Positions 40,790-50,471 of a stretch of 64,000 nucleotides of DNA are shown piece by piece. The notes under the pieces are model-generated. The model was not told the origin of the DNA. It was given only the letters and a program-made list of their open reading frames with translations, and ran no database searches. Source of the stretch: Phycisphaerales bacterium AB-hyl4 (GTDB taxonomy: Bacteria > Planctomycetota > Phycisphaerae > Phycisphaerales > Phycisphaeraceae); contig JBGUBD010000003.1 in the NCBI GenBank assembly GCA_041821185.1, positions 186,001-250,000 on the forward strand. Reading direction: 5' to 3'. The position numbers and the translations under genes were made by a program. Position 1 is the first letter of the stretch, and every line of letters starts with the position of its first letter.

Positions 40790-42382
40790 ATGCTGGACTT
40801 TTTCAAACGACGTTCGAGCGGACTAAAAGACGAAATCCTCTCGGGGCTGACGGTGGCCTTGGCGCTGGTGCCGGAGGCGGTGGCGTTTGCGATTATCGCG
40901 GGCATTCATCCGCTGCACGGGCTTTACGCCGCGTGCACGGTGGGGCTGATTACGTCGATCTTCGGCGGTCGGCCGGGCATGATCTCCGGTGCCACCGGCG
41001 CTCTGGCGGTGGTCATCATTGCGCTGGTCGCGGTGCATGGGGTGGAATACCTGTTCCCGGCCGTGATCCTCATGGGCCTCATTCAGATCGTCGTGGGCCT
41101 GCTGAAGCTGGGTAAGTTCATTCGCCTCGTGCCTTACTCGGTCATGCTCGGGTTCGTCAACGGCCTGGCGATCGTGATTTTCATGGCCCAGCTCAGCAGC
41201 TTCCGCGAGCCCGTGCGCGACGAGGCGGGCAATGTGGTCAGTCTCGATGGCGCATGGCTGACCGGTGACTCGCTGGCGGTGATGCTCGGCCTGGTGGCGT
41301 TGACGATGGCGATCATCGTCCTGCTGCCGAAGGTGACGAAAGCAATTCCGCCGTCGCTCGCGGCGATTGTGACCGTCTCTCTTCTTGCGATCTTCGGCCT
41401 GCCGATGCTCGGCTTTGATACGCTGACAGTCGGCAGCATCGCCGGCTCGATCCAGGCCGGCATGCCTTGGGAATGGTTCGCGATCCTCCACGGCGACATG
41501 ACCTGGGCCAGGCTCTTCAGCTTCGAAACACTCTGGATCATCCTTCCCTATTCGCTCATCCTCGCAGCGGTGGGCCTGATCGAATCGCTGATGACCTTGA
41601 GCCTCATCGACGAAATCACCGACACCCGCGGGCAGGGCAACCGCGAGTGCGTCGGCCAGGGCATCGCCAACACGGTCACCGGCATGTTCTCCGGCATGGG
41701 CGGTTGCGCCATGATCGGCCAGAGCCTGATCAACGTGAACTCCGGTGCACGACGGCGCGCCTCGGGCATCGCGGCGGCGCTGTTCCTGCTCGCGTTCATT
41801 TTGTTTCTCTCGCCGCTGATCGAGATGATCCCCATGGCGGCGCTGGTGGGCGTAATGTTCATGGTCGTCATCGGCACGTTCGAGTGGGCCAGCCTGCGCA
41901 TGTTCCGCAAGGTGCCCATGAGCGACCTGCTGGTAATGGTGACCGTGATTGTTGTCACCGTCTTCCTGCACAATCTCGCGCTGGCGGTGCTCATCGGCGT
42001 GATCATCGCCGCTCTCGTGTTCGCCTGGAAGCACGCGACGCACCTGGCTGCCGACTCGCACTTCAATGAATATGGTGCGAAGATCTATCAGCTCCATGGC
42101 CCGCTGTTCTTCGCTTCCACCGACAGCTTCCGCGATCTGTTCGACCCGGCCAACGATCCCGAAGACGTGGTGATCGACTTCTACTACACACGCGTTTACG
42201 ACCAGTCGGGCCTCGAAGCGATCAACAGCCTGGCTGAGCGATATGGCAAGGTCGGAAAGCGATTGCACCTTCGCCACCTCAGCCCCGAGTGCCGCGATCT
42301 GCTCGACCGCGCCCGCGATCTGGTGGAAGTGAATCTCTCGGAAGACCCGCAATATCACGTGTCGACCGATCGGCTTGAGTGA
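40790..42382 (+). CDS. SulP-family anion transporter with STAS domain
   Basis: The 530-aa protein has the SulP core of about twelve to fourteen helices ([77 protein letters not shown]) and a C-terminal cytoplasmic STAS domain from about residue 420 ([20 protein letters not shown]). SulP proteins carry sulfate, bicarbonate or other anions; the substrate is not decided. ATG at 40790 is used because conserved sequence begins there ([15 protein letters not shown]). It is the first conserved gene after the accretion zone. Confidence 0.92.
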   Translation: MLDFFKRRSSGLKDEILSGLTVALALVPEAVAFAIIAGIHPLHGLYAACTVGLITSIFGGRPGMISGATGALAVVIIALVAVHGVEYLFPAVILMGLIQIVVGLLKLGKFIRLVPYSVMLGFVNGLAIVIFMAQLSSFREPVRDEAGNVVSLDGAWLTGDSLAVMLGLVALTMAIIVLLPKVTKAIPPSLAAIVTVSLLAIFGLPMLGFDTLTVGSIAGSIQAGMPWEWFAILHGDMTWARLFSFETLWIILPYSLILAAVGLIESLMTLSLIDEITDTRGQGNRECVGQGIANTVTGMFSGMGGCAMIGQSLINVNSGARRRASGIAAALFLLAFILFLSPLIEMIPMAALVGVMFMVVIGTFEWASLRMFRKVPMSDLLVMVTVIVVTVFLHNLALAVLIGVIIAALVFAWKHATHLAADSHFNEYGAKIYQLHGPLFFASTDSFRDLFDPANDPEDVVIDFYYTRVYDQSGLEAINSLAERYGKVGKRLHLRHLSPECRDLLDRARDLVEVNLSEDPQYHVSTDRLE

Positions 42383-42435
42383 CGGCCAAGGCTGCGGCTC
42401 CAGACCAATAGTTCTACCTGCTTCAAGGCGGCAGG

Positions 42436-43581
42436 TCAGCAGCGTTCGATATGGGGCATGTGGATCGGAAGCGGACACCACGCCTCAAGCACGCGCGCGG
42501 CAGGGGGGAGCGCTGTTGTCAGCATCGGAGGTAGATGCCCGAAAAGCAGCCGTGTCATCGTCAACGGGTCAGCGGTGAAGTCGGCAGGGGCGTCGGTGCG
42601 TTCCGTGCGTGCACCTGTGTCATCGGCCGTAAGACGCAGCCGCGCGGCTTCGGGCACTTCGATCACGACTTGGCCTTGCATTAGCGGCTGCATGCGATGC
42701 CGAACGTTGAGCAATGCATGAACCGTTTTGTGCCAATCGTAAATTCGCCAGTTCCCGCTCGAACGTAATATCGGATACGCCACGTTTTGTGCGAGCATGT
42801 GATGAACGGGCGAAAGGAAAGGCGGCAGGCGGATGTTGATCCGGTCCTGGCCTGACGCTTCCAGGGCCAGGCGCAGCATGTCATATTCGGTTTCTGGTTC
42901 GCGTCCGACAACTTCAACGACCGCACTCTCGTCCGAGCTGAATAGCAGGTAACCGACTGGCTGCCGATTGCGATCCATCGCGATCAACGTGCGATATCGG
43001 TCCACCGGCGGCGACGTGAGCCGTTCGACCCGGCATCGTCGCGTTCGGCGAAGCACAAGCAACGGGGCGGGCAAGCCGCCCGCCGAGTCAAGTGATTGCA
43101 GCTGAATGTCAGCTGGGGGATGGCTGGCCAGGCCGGGCGTGACGTTTTTCCGGGTGAGTTCGTAGTGATACTCGCAGCCCGCCACTTCCCAGCCGAAGTG
43201 GCGATAGCGATGGCGCTGGCCCACAAGCCATGCCAGGTCGTAGCCCTGCTGGGGCAGCAAGTCCGCCACGTGTGACATGAGCTGACTCATCAGCCCCTGT
43301 TGGCGATACATCGGCGATGTGGCGACCGTGCCAATGCCCGCCATGCGCAACACCTCTCCGGCCAGGTGCACATCGTATGAGTAGACGCCCACCGATGCGG
43401 CGATTCGGCCGTCGCGTCGGATGACGTATCGGCAATGGGTGTCGTGTTCGCCAGGGGTGGTCGAGATTGCGGGCAACCTGTCGCGGAACGAGGTCGCAGG
43501 ATCGCGGCCGTACGCCTCATCGAGGTGATTGATGAGTTGATCGTAATCGCTTGGCTGAAGCTGTTCGATGGCGTCGGGCAT
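42436..43581 (-). CDS. Eis-like GNAT N-acetyltransferase
   Basis: The 381-aa protein has a first GNAT domain with an acetyl-CoA loop in GIGTVATSPMYRQQGLMSQL (about residues 82-102) and the MAWLVGQRHRYRHFGWEVAG-like pattern. A second degenerate GNAT half (PVGYLLFSSDESAVVEV) and a C-terminal SCP2-like region (LTMTRLLFGHLP) follow. That three-part order is found in Eis-type acetyltransferases, which acylate amines of diverse substrates. ATG 43581 is chosen; a TTG two codons upstream is in frame. Its promoter lies in the AT-rich 43582-43808 stretch shared with the PEP-CTERM gene. Confidence 0.75.
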   Translation of the reverse strand: MPDAIEQLQPSDYDQLINHLDEAYGRDPATSFRDRLPAISTTPGEHDTHCRYVIRRDGRIAASVGVYSYDVHLAGEVLRMAGIGTVATSPMYRQQGLMSQLMSHVADLLPQQGYDLAWLVGQRHRYRHFGWEVAGCEYHYELTRKNVTPGLASHPPADIQLQSLDSAGGLPAPLLVLRRTRRCRVERLTSPPVDRYRTLIAMDRNRQPVGYLLFSSDESAVVEVVGREPETEYDMLRLALEASGQDRINIRLPPFLSPVHHMLAQNVAYPILRSSGNWRIYDWHKTVHALLNVRHRMQPLMQGQVVIEVPEAARLRLTADDTGARTERTDAPADFTADPLTMTRLLFGHLPPMLTTALPPAARVLEAWCPLPIHMPHIERC

Positions 43582-43808
43582 AATCAAGCGCCTTTTATAC
43601 GCGAAAACGTTGGCCGCGCCGACACCACCGCTGGCACATGCGTATTTATCGAAATTAACTTCTTGTGGCGTCGATTTTGTGTTTTTATTTCATTATTTAT
43701 AGTAAAAATTCATTTACATTCAGGAGTAGGGCATTTAGAATTGCTGCTCGTGTGGCCTGCAAATCTGCCTGCTGACAAATCAATGTCGACTAAGAATGGA
43801 GGACGTCC

Positions 43809-44696
43809 ATGATGAAAAAATCAGTGAAATTCGCTCGTTTCCTTTGTGCAGCGTCACTCGCCGTCGGGGCGACTGCTTTTCCCGCCTCGGCTTCGACCGT
43901 CAATACCCAGTGGATGGCCGGGTACTCCGGCAATGAGGCCAACACGGTTTTGTTCTGGAATTTTGAGGGCGAGACGAATACCGAACGGCTTTCAGACAAA
44001 TCGGACAACGGCGTCAATGCGGTTTTGCGTGACACGGACAACCCGCCGGCTGTGGATCAGTTCGCCAGCCCCGGCCGATTCGGTGGCGGGGCCTTGCGCG
44101 TGAATAAGAGCGGCACGGGGGCGGGGACTGGCCCGGCGGGCGTTGGTTCGAGTGTGTTTATGACAAATGCGGCCTTCATGGGTGGGCCCGCGAGTGAGCT
44201 TTCGGTCGAGTTCTGGCATAAGCCGGCGTCGACCGGCGTCGCTTACCTTGTCGATAACAAGGCCGACGCCGGCCACCACAATGGCATTCAGTTGCAGCGC
44301 GGCGCTGATGGCGCCCTCCATTTTTCGCTCGGTAATGGCACTATTTCGCAGGAGCTGGAAACGGATTCGCTGGCCTGGACGGTTGATCAGTGGTATCACA
44401 TCGCGATCACCTTTAAGAACCTTGGCGATACTGCTCAAATCGCGATCTGGCGCGACGGCGAGCAACTGGCAGGCAGCACGCTCGGGAATTTCGGCGACGT
44501 GACCTTCAGGTCCGGCGCGTTCACCGTGGGGGACCGGGCCATCTACTCGAACGGCACGAACGGCCACGCAATCGGCAGCGGTCTGTTTGACGAAATCCGC
44601 ATCTCGGACGTCGCCCACACATACATTCCCGAGCCGGCCAGCGCCGCGTTGCTGGGGCTGGGGTTGACGATGTTCATGCGTCGGCGTCGCAACTGA
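43809..44696 (+). CDS. LamG-like secreted protein with PEP-CTERM sorting signal
   Basis: The 295-aa exported protein has a signal peptide (KFARFLCAASLAVGATAFPASA) and a concanavalin A/LamG-like beta-sandwich (about residues 40-265: LFWNFEGETN, LSVEFWHKP, WYHIAITFKN, FDEIRISDVA). The C-terminus is IPEPASAALLGLGLTMFMRRRRN: a PEP motif, a helix and a basic tail. PEP-CTERM proteins are cleaved and sorted by an exosortase and usually accompany exopolysaccharide. GGAGG at 43799 supports the ATG. It opens the glycan-related locus on this side. Confidence 0.9.
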   Translation: MMKKSVKFARFLCAASLAVGATAFPASASTVNTQWMAGYSGNEANTVLFWNFEGETNTERLSDKSDNGVNAVLRDTDNPPAVDQFASPGRFGGGALRVNKSGTGAGTGPAGVGSSVFMTNAAFMGGPASELSVEFWHKPASTGVAYLVDNKADAGHHNGIQLQRGADGALHFSLGNGTISQELETDSLAWTVDQWYHIAITFKNLGDTAQIAIWRDGEQLAGSTLGNFGDVTFRSGAFTVGDRAIYSNGTNGHAIGSGLFDEIRISDVAHTYIPEPASAALLGLGLTMFMRRRRN

Positions 44697-44819
44697 TCAT
44701 GGAGCGGTCCGGGGTCCGAGCCCACGGCGTAGCCCGGTGGCCATTGAGTTCAATTGATTCCACAGCAGCCTTGGCTTCAACCAGGGCTGTTTTATTGGTG
44801 GAGATCGCGAGGGGGCCGG

Positions 44820-45446
44820 TTACGTCGAGCGGTCGCGTTTACGGCGGGCGGGGGCGCCCATGTAGATGCCGTCGGGCTCAGTGTCACGGGTCACGACCGA
44901 GTTGGCGGCGATGATGCAGCCGCGGGCGATGCGCGTGTCGGCGGTGATCGTGCAATTCGCAGCGACCCACACGTCCTGCTCAAGCGTGATCGGCCCGATG
45001 CAGCCGGGCACGAGGGCCATCGGCTTATCCTGCAGCTTCGGATCGTGGCCCACGGTGGCAAACACGACGTTGGCGGCGATGTTGCAGTAGGCGCCCAGTC
45101 GCAGGCCGCCCCAGCCGTAGAGCACGCCGAAGGGGGCGAAGTGGCTGTGGTGTCCGATTTCGACGCAGCTGGCCTCCCCTTTGCCGAGCGAGATATAAAC
45201 GCCCGGGTAGAAGGTCACGTGATCTTCGATGACGAACCGCTCCGCGTCGCCCTGGATGAATGCGTTGGGATAGAAGGTGACGTCCGAGCCGATACGGCAA
45301 TGCTTCGGCTGACCGATCCAGTGCATACCTCTCATCAGCTTGACGCGGTCGCCGACTTCGATGCATTCGGGGTGTTCGATGTAGACGTCGGGTGCGATTT
45401 CGACATCGCTGCCGCAGGACTTGAAGCGTCGGCGAAGATCGTCCAT
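44820..45446 (-). CDS. Hexapeptide-repeat (left-handed beta-helix) acyltransferase
   Basis: The 208-aa protein has repeated [LIV]-G-x4 hexapeptides (VEIAPDVYIEHPECIEVGD, CRIGSDVTFYPNAFIQGD, VEIGHHSHFAPFGVLYG, ITLEQDVWVAANCTITADT, IARGCIIAANSVVTRD) and ends with GIYMGAPARRKR, the classical end of maltose/galactoside O-acetyltransferase relatives. It probably acetylates a sugar. The start MDDLRRRFK (ATG 45446) is preferred; five codons further upstream are in frame. It lies in the same direction as the ceramidase-like gene. Confidence 0.8.
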   Translation of the reverse strand: MDDLRRRFKSCGSDVEIAPDVYIEHPECIEVGDRVKLMRGMHWIGQPKHCRIGSDVTFYPNAFIQGDAERFVIEDHVTFYPGVYISLGKGEASCVEIGHHSHFAPFGVLYGWGGLRLGAYCNIAANVVFATVGHDPKLQDKPMALVPGCIGPITLEQDVWVAANCTITADTRIARGCIIAANSVVTRDTEPDGIYMGAPARRKRDRST

Positions 45447-45514
45447 GGGGTCTCGTCGCAACAGTAGTGGGCTTTATCGTGGCACGCGCGAAAGTGTACC
45501 ACGGCGAACGGGCG

Positions 45515-46882
45515 TTACGCGGTGGCGGAAGTCGGCGCTGTCACCTGTGCCAGAACGCGATCCGCCGCCCGGCAGAGTATAGTTTCTGCGCCGACGCCCA
45601 CGGCGTTGCGAGGCGTGGCCCATGTCTCATAGCCGCCTTCGTGCTGGAGGGCGTGGTCCGTGGGGATATAGCCGAGGTAGTCGTTCGCCAGCCCGATGAC
45701 GAATGTCTGCGACAGCGGGGATTGGTCTTTGATGGCGAGCCCGATCTCGACAAAGATCTCACCCGGCAGGGCGACCCATCCGCTGTCGCCGATGCGAAAG
45801 GCCTGCACCTCGGCCTCGATCGGTTGACCATCAAGCTCATAAAGTTTGCGGCATCCTTTGGCGTAGCGTTCCACAACAAGGTTTGCCGGGATCGGCTGGC
45901 CGACGACATAACTGAAACGCCCTTCCATCGGGTTGGTCTCGCTCTGGGCGATGATCTTTTCTGCCAGTTCGACGTCGTCGGCCGTTACGCGCTTGCGCGG
46001 CAGGGCGATGTGTTCCGTCGCCGAGGCGAGCGTGGCTTCCGCGGTGGGCGTGATCGTGGCGATGATGCGGACGACCTCGGCTGCCAGCGCTGCGGCGACG
46101 CGCTTGCCCTGTTGATGTCCGCGCAGGCGGTTCGGGTTCAGCGGGTTGAGGTTGTTGACCTGGCCTGACGTGCCGTTCATGAGCATCGGTTGGCAGGCGG
46201 GGCCGAGGATGCGGCGTATGGCGTCGGCGAAGTGGCCGAAGTAGTCGGCCGAAATGTGTCGGCCGTTGTCCGTGCCGACGAAGTGCAGGCCGTATTGCGC
46301 CAGCACCGCGAGCGGCTGGCCGGCCGAGTCTTCGACGTAGAGCAGGCCTACGGTCGGGTCGACCGGGCTGGTGGGCTCAACGATGTCGGGATCGCCCGGC
46401 TCGGGGTTCATGCGAACGCTGCCGTCGCGCATCCGCCAGCGTCGGCAGAAGCAGACGCCGTGCAGTTCACCCCGGCCGGTCGCGAGTCGGGCCGGCTGAA
46501 GGCGAAGCTCCGCTATGCGGACCGCGTCCGCGGCGCGGCGGATCATCCACTGCACATACGCATCTTCCCGCTCCGGTTCACCAGGCTGGCGCACCGCGGG
46601 CCCCGTGTGCGTGTGCGTGCACGTCACCATGACACAGTCTGCGGCGATGTCGGTCGCCTCGGCCACCTGGGCGCGAATCGCCTGCACGTCCGCTCGGCCG
46701 AGGCCCAGCAGATCGAGCACGACCATTGCCAGCCGGGTTCGGCCGTCGTCGAGCACAAGCGCCTTAGCGCGGAGCGGATCGTGGATGTCCTCCGCTTTGC
46801 GGGGGATGAAATACCCCGCGATAGCGATGCCCAGCCAGGGCGTGATGTCCAGCTCGGCAGCGCCGGCTCGAAGTTGCGCCAT
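45515..46882 (-). CDS. Neutral/alkaline ceramidase-like protein
   Basis: The 455-aa protein resembles the N-terminal catalytic domain of neutral ceramidases. It has AGAAELDITPWLGIAIAGYF at the start, VMVTCTHTHTGPAV with the zinc-binding histidines, GLHFVGTDNGRHISADYFG, NGTSGQVNNLNP, and FVIGLANDYLGYIPTDHA near the end. Many planctomycetes encode several such proteins without the C-terminal domain and without a signal peptide, as here; their substrates are unknown. The gene is separated by 35 bp from the Gfo/Idh/MocA gene upstream and is probably co-transcribed with it. Confidence 0.75.
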   Translation of the reverse strand: MAQLRAGAAELDITPWLGIAIAGYFIPRKAEDIHDPLRAKALVLDDGRTRLAMVVLDLLGLGRADVQAIRAQVAEATDIAADCVMVTCTHTHTGPAVRQPGEPEREDAYVQWMIRRAADAVRIAELRLQPARLATGRGELHGVCFCRRWRMRDGSVRMNPEPGDPDIVEPTSPVDPTVGLLYVEDSAGQPLAVLAQYGLHFVGTDNGRHISADYFGHFADAIRRILGPACQPMLMNGTSGQVNNLNPLNPNRLRGHQQGKRVAAALAAEVVRIIATITPTAEATLASATEHIALPRKRVTADDVELAEKIIAQSETNPMEGRFSYVVGQPIPANLVVERYAKGCRKLYELDGQPIEAEVQAFRIGDSGWVALPGEIFVEIGLAIKDQSPLSQTFVIGLANDYLGYIPTDHALQHEGGYETWATPRNAVGVGAETILCRAADRVLAQVTAPTSATA

Positions 46883-46917
46883 TGCGTGAACTCCTGTTCG
46901 TCACCTGCAATCGGCAG

Positions 46918-48030
46918 TCATCGTATCGACGCGGCGGGCAGCACGGCAGGGGCGTGATCCAGATCGCGCAGGTCGGCGATCACACCTTTTTGCTCGGCTT
47001 CATATAGCCGCCAGATGACACGCAGGCCATGGAGGCTGCTTTGGCCGTCAGTGTCCGGCTGCCGACCGGTCTCGATGCACTCGATGAAGTGCGCCAGTTC
47101 CTTGTCGGTGTGCTTGCCGGTCCGCTTGCCGGGGGTCTCGGCGATGATGGCTTCCTTGCCGAACTGCGTCTCGCGCAGCTCGCCTTCTTCAATGTGCGGC
47201 TCGACGGAGCCGGAGCCTTTCATCTCGCTGGCGAAGCGGTGGTATAGGATCTGGCCGCGGCGGAAATCGACCTCGAGCATGCCGTCGGTGCAGTGGGCGT
47301 GGATGGCGTAGCCCAGGCGTGTGCCGCGGGCCCCCCACGTGCCGAAGTGGTAGGCGGTGGCGCCATTGGCAAACTTGAGCGACACGTTGCTCGTGCCCTC
47401 GTTTTCCATCCAGGGCGTGCCGAAGTTCGTGCCGACGTGGCTGCCTTCGACGGGCGTACCCATGAGCCATAGGAGCAGGTCGATGTAGTGGCAGCCGTGG
47501 CTGAACAGCTGACCGCCGCCGAGCGTGCTGGCACTGCGCGTCCAGTGGCCGGGTGGATAGTGCGTGAACTGTTCGGTCCAGACGGACATGTGAAAGCATT
47601 GCCCGAAGGTTTGTTCGTCGAGCAACTGTTTGAGGCGCAGAAGCAGGGGGTGATAGCGCATGACGTAGGCGACCATCAGCACGCGCTGAGCCCGGTCGGC
47701 GGCGGTGACGAGATCGAGGCATTCCTGCTCGCTGTTGGCCAGCGGTTTTTCCATGAGCACATGTTTGCCCGCTTCGAGGCAGGCCATGCCGACGGGATGG
47801 TGCAGGTGGTGCGGGAGCACGATCAGCACGGCGTCGACATCGTCGAGCACTTCGCGGTAATCGGTGGCGGCGCGGGTGCCTTCGCCGAAGGCCTCGGCGG
47901 CGCTGCGGGCGCAGTCGGGGTCGATATCGACGGTGGCGGTGACGCGAACACGGTCCGGTCCGAGATTGTGGTAGCAGGCTGCATGGCTGCGGGACATGCC
48001 GCCACATCCGATGATGCCAAGACGAATCAT
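46918..48030 (-). CDS. Gfo/Idh/MocA-family NAD(P)-dependent sugar dehydrogenase
   Basis: The 370-aa enzyme has an N-terminal Rossmann fold (IRLGIIGCGGMSRSHAACYH), the ACLEAGKHVLMEKPLANSEQ block with the EKP lysine, and a C-terminal sugar-binding beta-sheet (GGGQLFSHGCHYIDLLLWLMG with H-x3-D catalytic-type residues). These enzymes oxidise sugars, sugar acids or inositols, or do related redox steps. It is divergently placed from the LacI regulator across a 255-bp AT-rich intergenic region that probably contains both promoters. Confidence 0.9.
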   Translation of the reverse strand: MIRLGIIGCGGMSRSHAACYHNLGPDRVRVTATVDIDPDCARSAAEAFGEGTRAATDYREVLDDVDAVLIVLPHHLHHPVGMACLEAGKHVLMEKPLANSEQECLDLVTAADRAQRVLMVAYVMRYHPLLLRLKQLLDEQTFGQCFHMSVWTEQFTHYPPGHWTRSASTLGGGQLFSHGCHYIDLLLWLMGTPVEGSHVGTNFGTPWMENEGTSNVSLKFANGATAYHFGTWGARGTRLGYAIHAHCTDGMLEVDFRRGQILYHRFASEMKGSGSVEPHIEEGELRETQFGKEAIIAETPGKRTGKHTDKELAHFIECIETGRQPDTDGQSSLHGLRVIWRLYEAEQKGVIADLRDLDHAPAVLPAASIR

Positions 48031-48286
48031 AATTGGGTTTCTCCAGAACGGGCGGCGGGCTGGTACATCATGCCCACCTTATTGCCTTGCGAGCAGCCTT
48101 GAAATTACTGGAGAGGTGTCGAAATAGCAATATAAAAATTAGTTTTCGAGAGCGTTTTTTTAGATTTCCGCCACTAAGTATTCACCGGTTACCCAGTGTT
48201 TATCGTGTTTTTCGCATAATCTTTCGATTTTTCAGGTTATTTTTTCCTAGAAAAAAGTCTTGACGGTTGAAGGCGGGGGGGTTCTA

Positions 48287-49507
48287 ATGCTTTTTAGGTT
48301 TTCGATCACCTTGGACTTTCAAAATATGCCGGTTTCATCAAAACAGACTGTGCTTGTGAGTGACGAAGTGGCTGGCGTGGAAGCCTCGCCGCGGCGGGCG
48401 ACCATACTTGATGTGGCGCGGGCGGCGGACGTGGCGCCCAGTACGGTCTCGCTGGTGACCAACGGCACGGGATACGTCAGCGAAGAGAAGCGACGCGTGA
48501 TTGAGGAAGTTGTCCGTCAGGTAGGGTATCGGCCCCGCGGCCGACGCAAGACGACGTCGGCGACGCCCGCGACGCGGTCAGCGAGTCGATCGTCCGCCTC
48601 GTCGTCCGCCTCACCATCTTCGGCGCAGACACGGACGTTGGATGTGGTGGTGCTCTACGTTCCGATGCGCGGACGAGCCGGGGCGATTACCGCAACGGTG
48701 GTGTCCGTGCTTGAGGGGGCCAACACGGCGTTCGCGGCGCGGCAGATCCGCCCGAGCCTCATCGCCGCTGCGGACCATATTGATGACGATGCGATTCTGC
48801 TGAGCCACCTTCGCAGTCGGCAGATCGATGGCGCGATTCTGATGGGTGTGGGGCGGGGCTCCGACCCCGGCTATATCCAGCATCTTGATGCGGCGAACGT
48901 TCCCTGTGTGTTTGTCGGTCATCGCGCGACGGAGCAGGGCGTCAGCAGTGTCAATGCCGACTTCTTCCGTGGCAGCGTGCTCGCCGCTGAGCATCTGCAA
49001 GGTCTGGGGCATCAGCGCATCGGGTTCGTCGGGTTTTCCGAGGCCCATTGGCCCACCGCCGAGCGCCTGCGTGGGTATCAGCAGACGTTGAAACAGCATG
49101 GGCTGCCGGTTGACGAGCCGTATTACACCCATGGCGTCAAGGCAGGCCAACACGAGGAGGCGATGTCGGCCTACCTTCGCAGTGCGTTGGACCGCGGCTG
49201 CACCGGCTTCCTGATGGGCGACTTCTACGCCGAGCTCGCGGTACCGATTCTCGAAGGTTTCGGCTGCGACGTGCCGGGCGACGTGTCAATCGTCGGGTTT
49301 GACCACTTGGGGCACAAGGTCGGCCGACGCTCGCTGGCGCTGACCTCGGTCGCGTATGACAAGCCGTTCCTTGGTGTGACGGCGGTGCAGACGCTGCTTG
49401 AGATCATCGAGTCGGACGGACGGCTTACCGCGGCGAACAAGACGATCGGCGTCAACCTGTATCAAGGCGCGACCACGGCGGCGGCAGCAGGGGCATCTCA
49501 ATCCTGA
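48287..49507 (+). CDS. LacI-family transcriptional regulator
   Basis: The protein has a LacI HTH (ATILDVARAADVAPSTVSLV, TNGTGYVSEEKRRVIEEVV) followed by a Ser/Thr-rich hinge (TTSATPATRSASRSSASSSA) and a periplasmic-binding-like effector domain (LDVVVLYVPMRGRAGAITA, DGAILMGVGRGSDPGY, DVSIVGFDHLG). ATG 48287 is preceded by a G-rich GGCGGGGGGG patch; ATG 48326 (MPVSSKQ) has no obvious ribosome-binding site, but is nearer the HTH and is a fair alternative. It probably controls the flanking dehydrogenase/ceramidase genes or the pseudopilin-CBM9-glycosidase genes in response to a sugar. Confidence 0.88.
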   Translation: MLFRFSITLDFQNMPVSSKQTVLVSDEVAGVEASPRRATILDVARAADVAPSTVSLVTNGTGYVSEEKRRVIEEVVRQVGYRPRGRRKTTSATPATRSASRSSASSSASPSSAQTRTLDVVVLYVPMRGRAGAITATVVSVLEGANTAFAARQIRPSLIAAADHIDDDAILLSHLRSRQIDGAILMGVGRGSDPGYIQHLDAANVPCVFVGHRATEQGVSSVNADFFRGSVLAAEHLQGLGHQRIGFVGFSEAHWPTAERLRGYQQTLKQHGLPVDEPYYTHGVKAGQHEEAMSAYLRSALDRGCTGFLMGDFYAELAVPILEGFGCDVPGDVSIVGFDHLGHKVGRRSLALTSVAYDKPFLGVTAVQTLLEIIESDGRLTAANKTIGVNLYQGATTAAAAGASQS

Positions 49508-49546
49508 ACAGTTCCAGGTGCATTTCACTTTTAGACAGGAGTTGGC

Positions 49547-50356
49547 ATGATGTTTGTGGCCACGGTGCATAAAAGACAAACGCGAGGCTTCACCCTCATT
49601 GAGTTGCTAGTGGTTATTTCGATCATCGCTTTGCTTATTGCAATCCTGCTGCCGGCCCTCGCGTCGGCACGGGAAGCAGCGCGGAACATCAGTTGCGGTA
49701 GCAATCTTCGGCAAATCGGTATTGCTGTGGCTGCGTACCAGGCGGAGCACAATGACTTTTTCCCCCAAGGCCGGGCAAGAACGAGCGCCCTCGGCCGTCC
49801 CGAAGGCGCCAGGGATTCGCGCAACAGCAACTGGAACTCCCTGCTCTGGTTCGATGGGTATGTTTCAGACCTCGAACTCTATATCTGCCCCTCCTTTGCG
49901 GGTGCTGCGACACCTTGGCTGGATCCCGCTGTGCATGGCCGTGCCAGCCTCGGCCATGACAAGCATGCCCACGTCCACTATGGCGCGAACGAACTGACCG
50001 TGTATGGTTGGCTTGCAGGCGGGGCAAACAGGCCTGACAACATCCTCTCGTCCATACGCCCCGACGACATTCCTAAACCATCGAACACAGCCAGCCATGT
50101 TGACAGCGCTTTTGGCGGTACCGTCACAACATTCGTCTCTCCCGCCCCTGACAACGTGAACCTCCCGCACGGTGCCGGGCGCATCGCCGGCGGCAACTGG
50201 GTGCCGCACACGCGACACCAAGGCAATAACGCGAACTTCCTCATGACCGATGGCCATGTTGAATCGGTCAAGGGCCCGGAAGGCTGGGCGTGGGCGACGA
50301 CGGATCATCCGGCTTTCGGTTGGACCTCTGACTCGTGGTGGCGCGTCAGGAAGTGA
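49547..50356 (+). CDS. Prepilin-type pseudopilin (DUF1559-like)
   Basis: The 269-aa protein starts with a short leader and [20 protein letters not shown], then [20 protein letters not shown], the DUF1559 N-terminal block. The end, [20 protein letters not shown], is the planctomycete H-x-G-x-x-N-x-x-x-x-DG-HV motif. AGGAG at 49537 fits ATG 49547. It follows the LacI gene closely and precedes two secreted glycan-active proteins, so it may belong to their surface assembly. Confidence 0.88.
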   Translation: MMFVATVHKRQTRGFTLIELLVVISIIALLIAILLPALASAREAARNISCGSNLRQIGIAVAAYQAEHNDFFPQGRARTSALGRPEGARDSRNSNWNSLLWFDGYVSDLELYICPSFAGAATPWLDPAVHGRASLGHDKHAHVHYGANELTVYGWLAGGANRPDNILSSIRPDDIPKPSNTASHVDSAFGGTVTTFVSPAPDNVNLPHGAGRIAGGNWVPHTRHQGNNANFLMTDGHVESVKGPEGWAWATTDHPAFGWTSDSWWRVRK

Positions 50357-50471
50357 AGCGGCGCAGCACGCGATCGTGGCCAGGGCGCGATTGTCGGCTT
50401 CGTGCGTGGCCTGGCGGCTGCCGATCAAGGCGAAACTGAACCTCTTCTAATACCAGCGGACCTTCACGAAA

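Noticed and set aside
40198..40905. 235-codon minus-strand frame with one hydrophobic helix after the decayed tRNA
   Set aside because: No family, no clear start, and it overlaps the start of the SulP gene; kept only as a note on the gene-poor stretch.
40823..42481. 552-codon minus-strand frame opposite the SulP gene
   Set aside because: His/Asp/Arg-rich shadow translation; the plus strand has the transporter helices and STAS domain.
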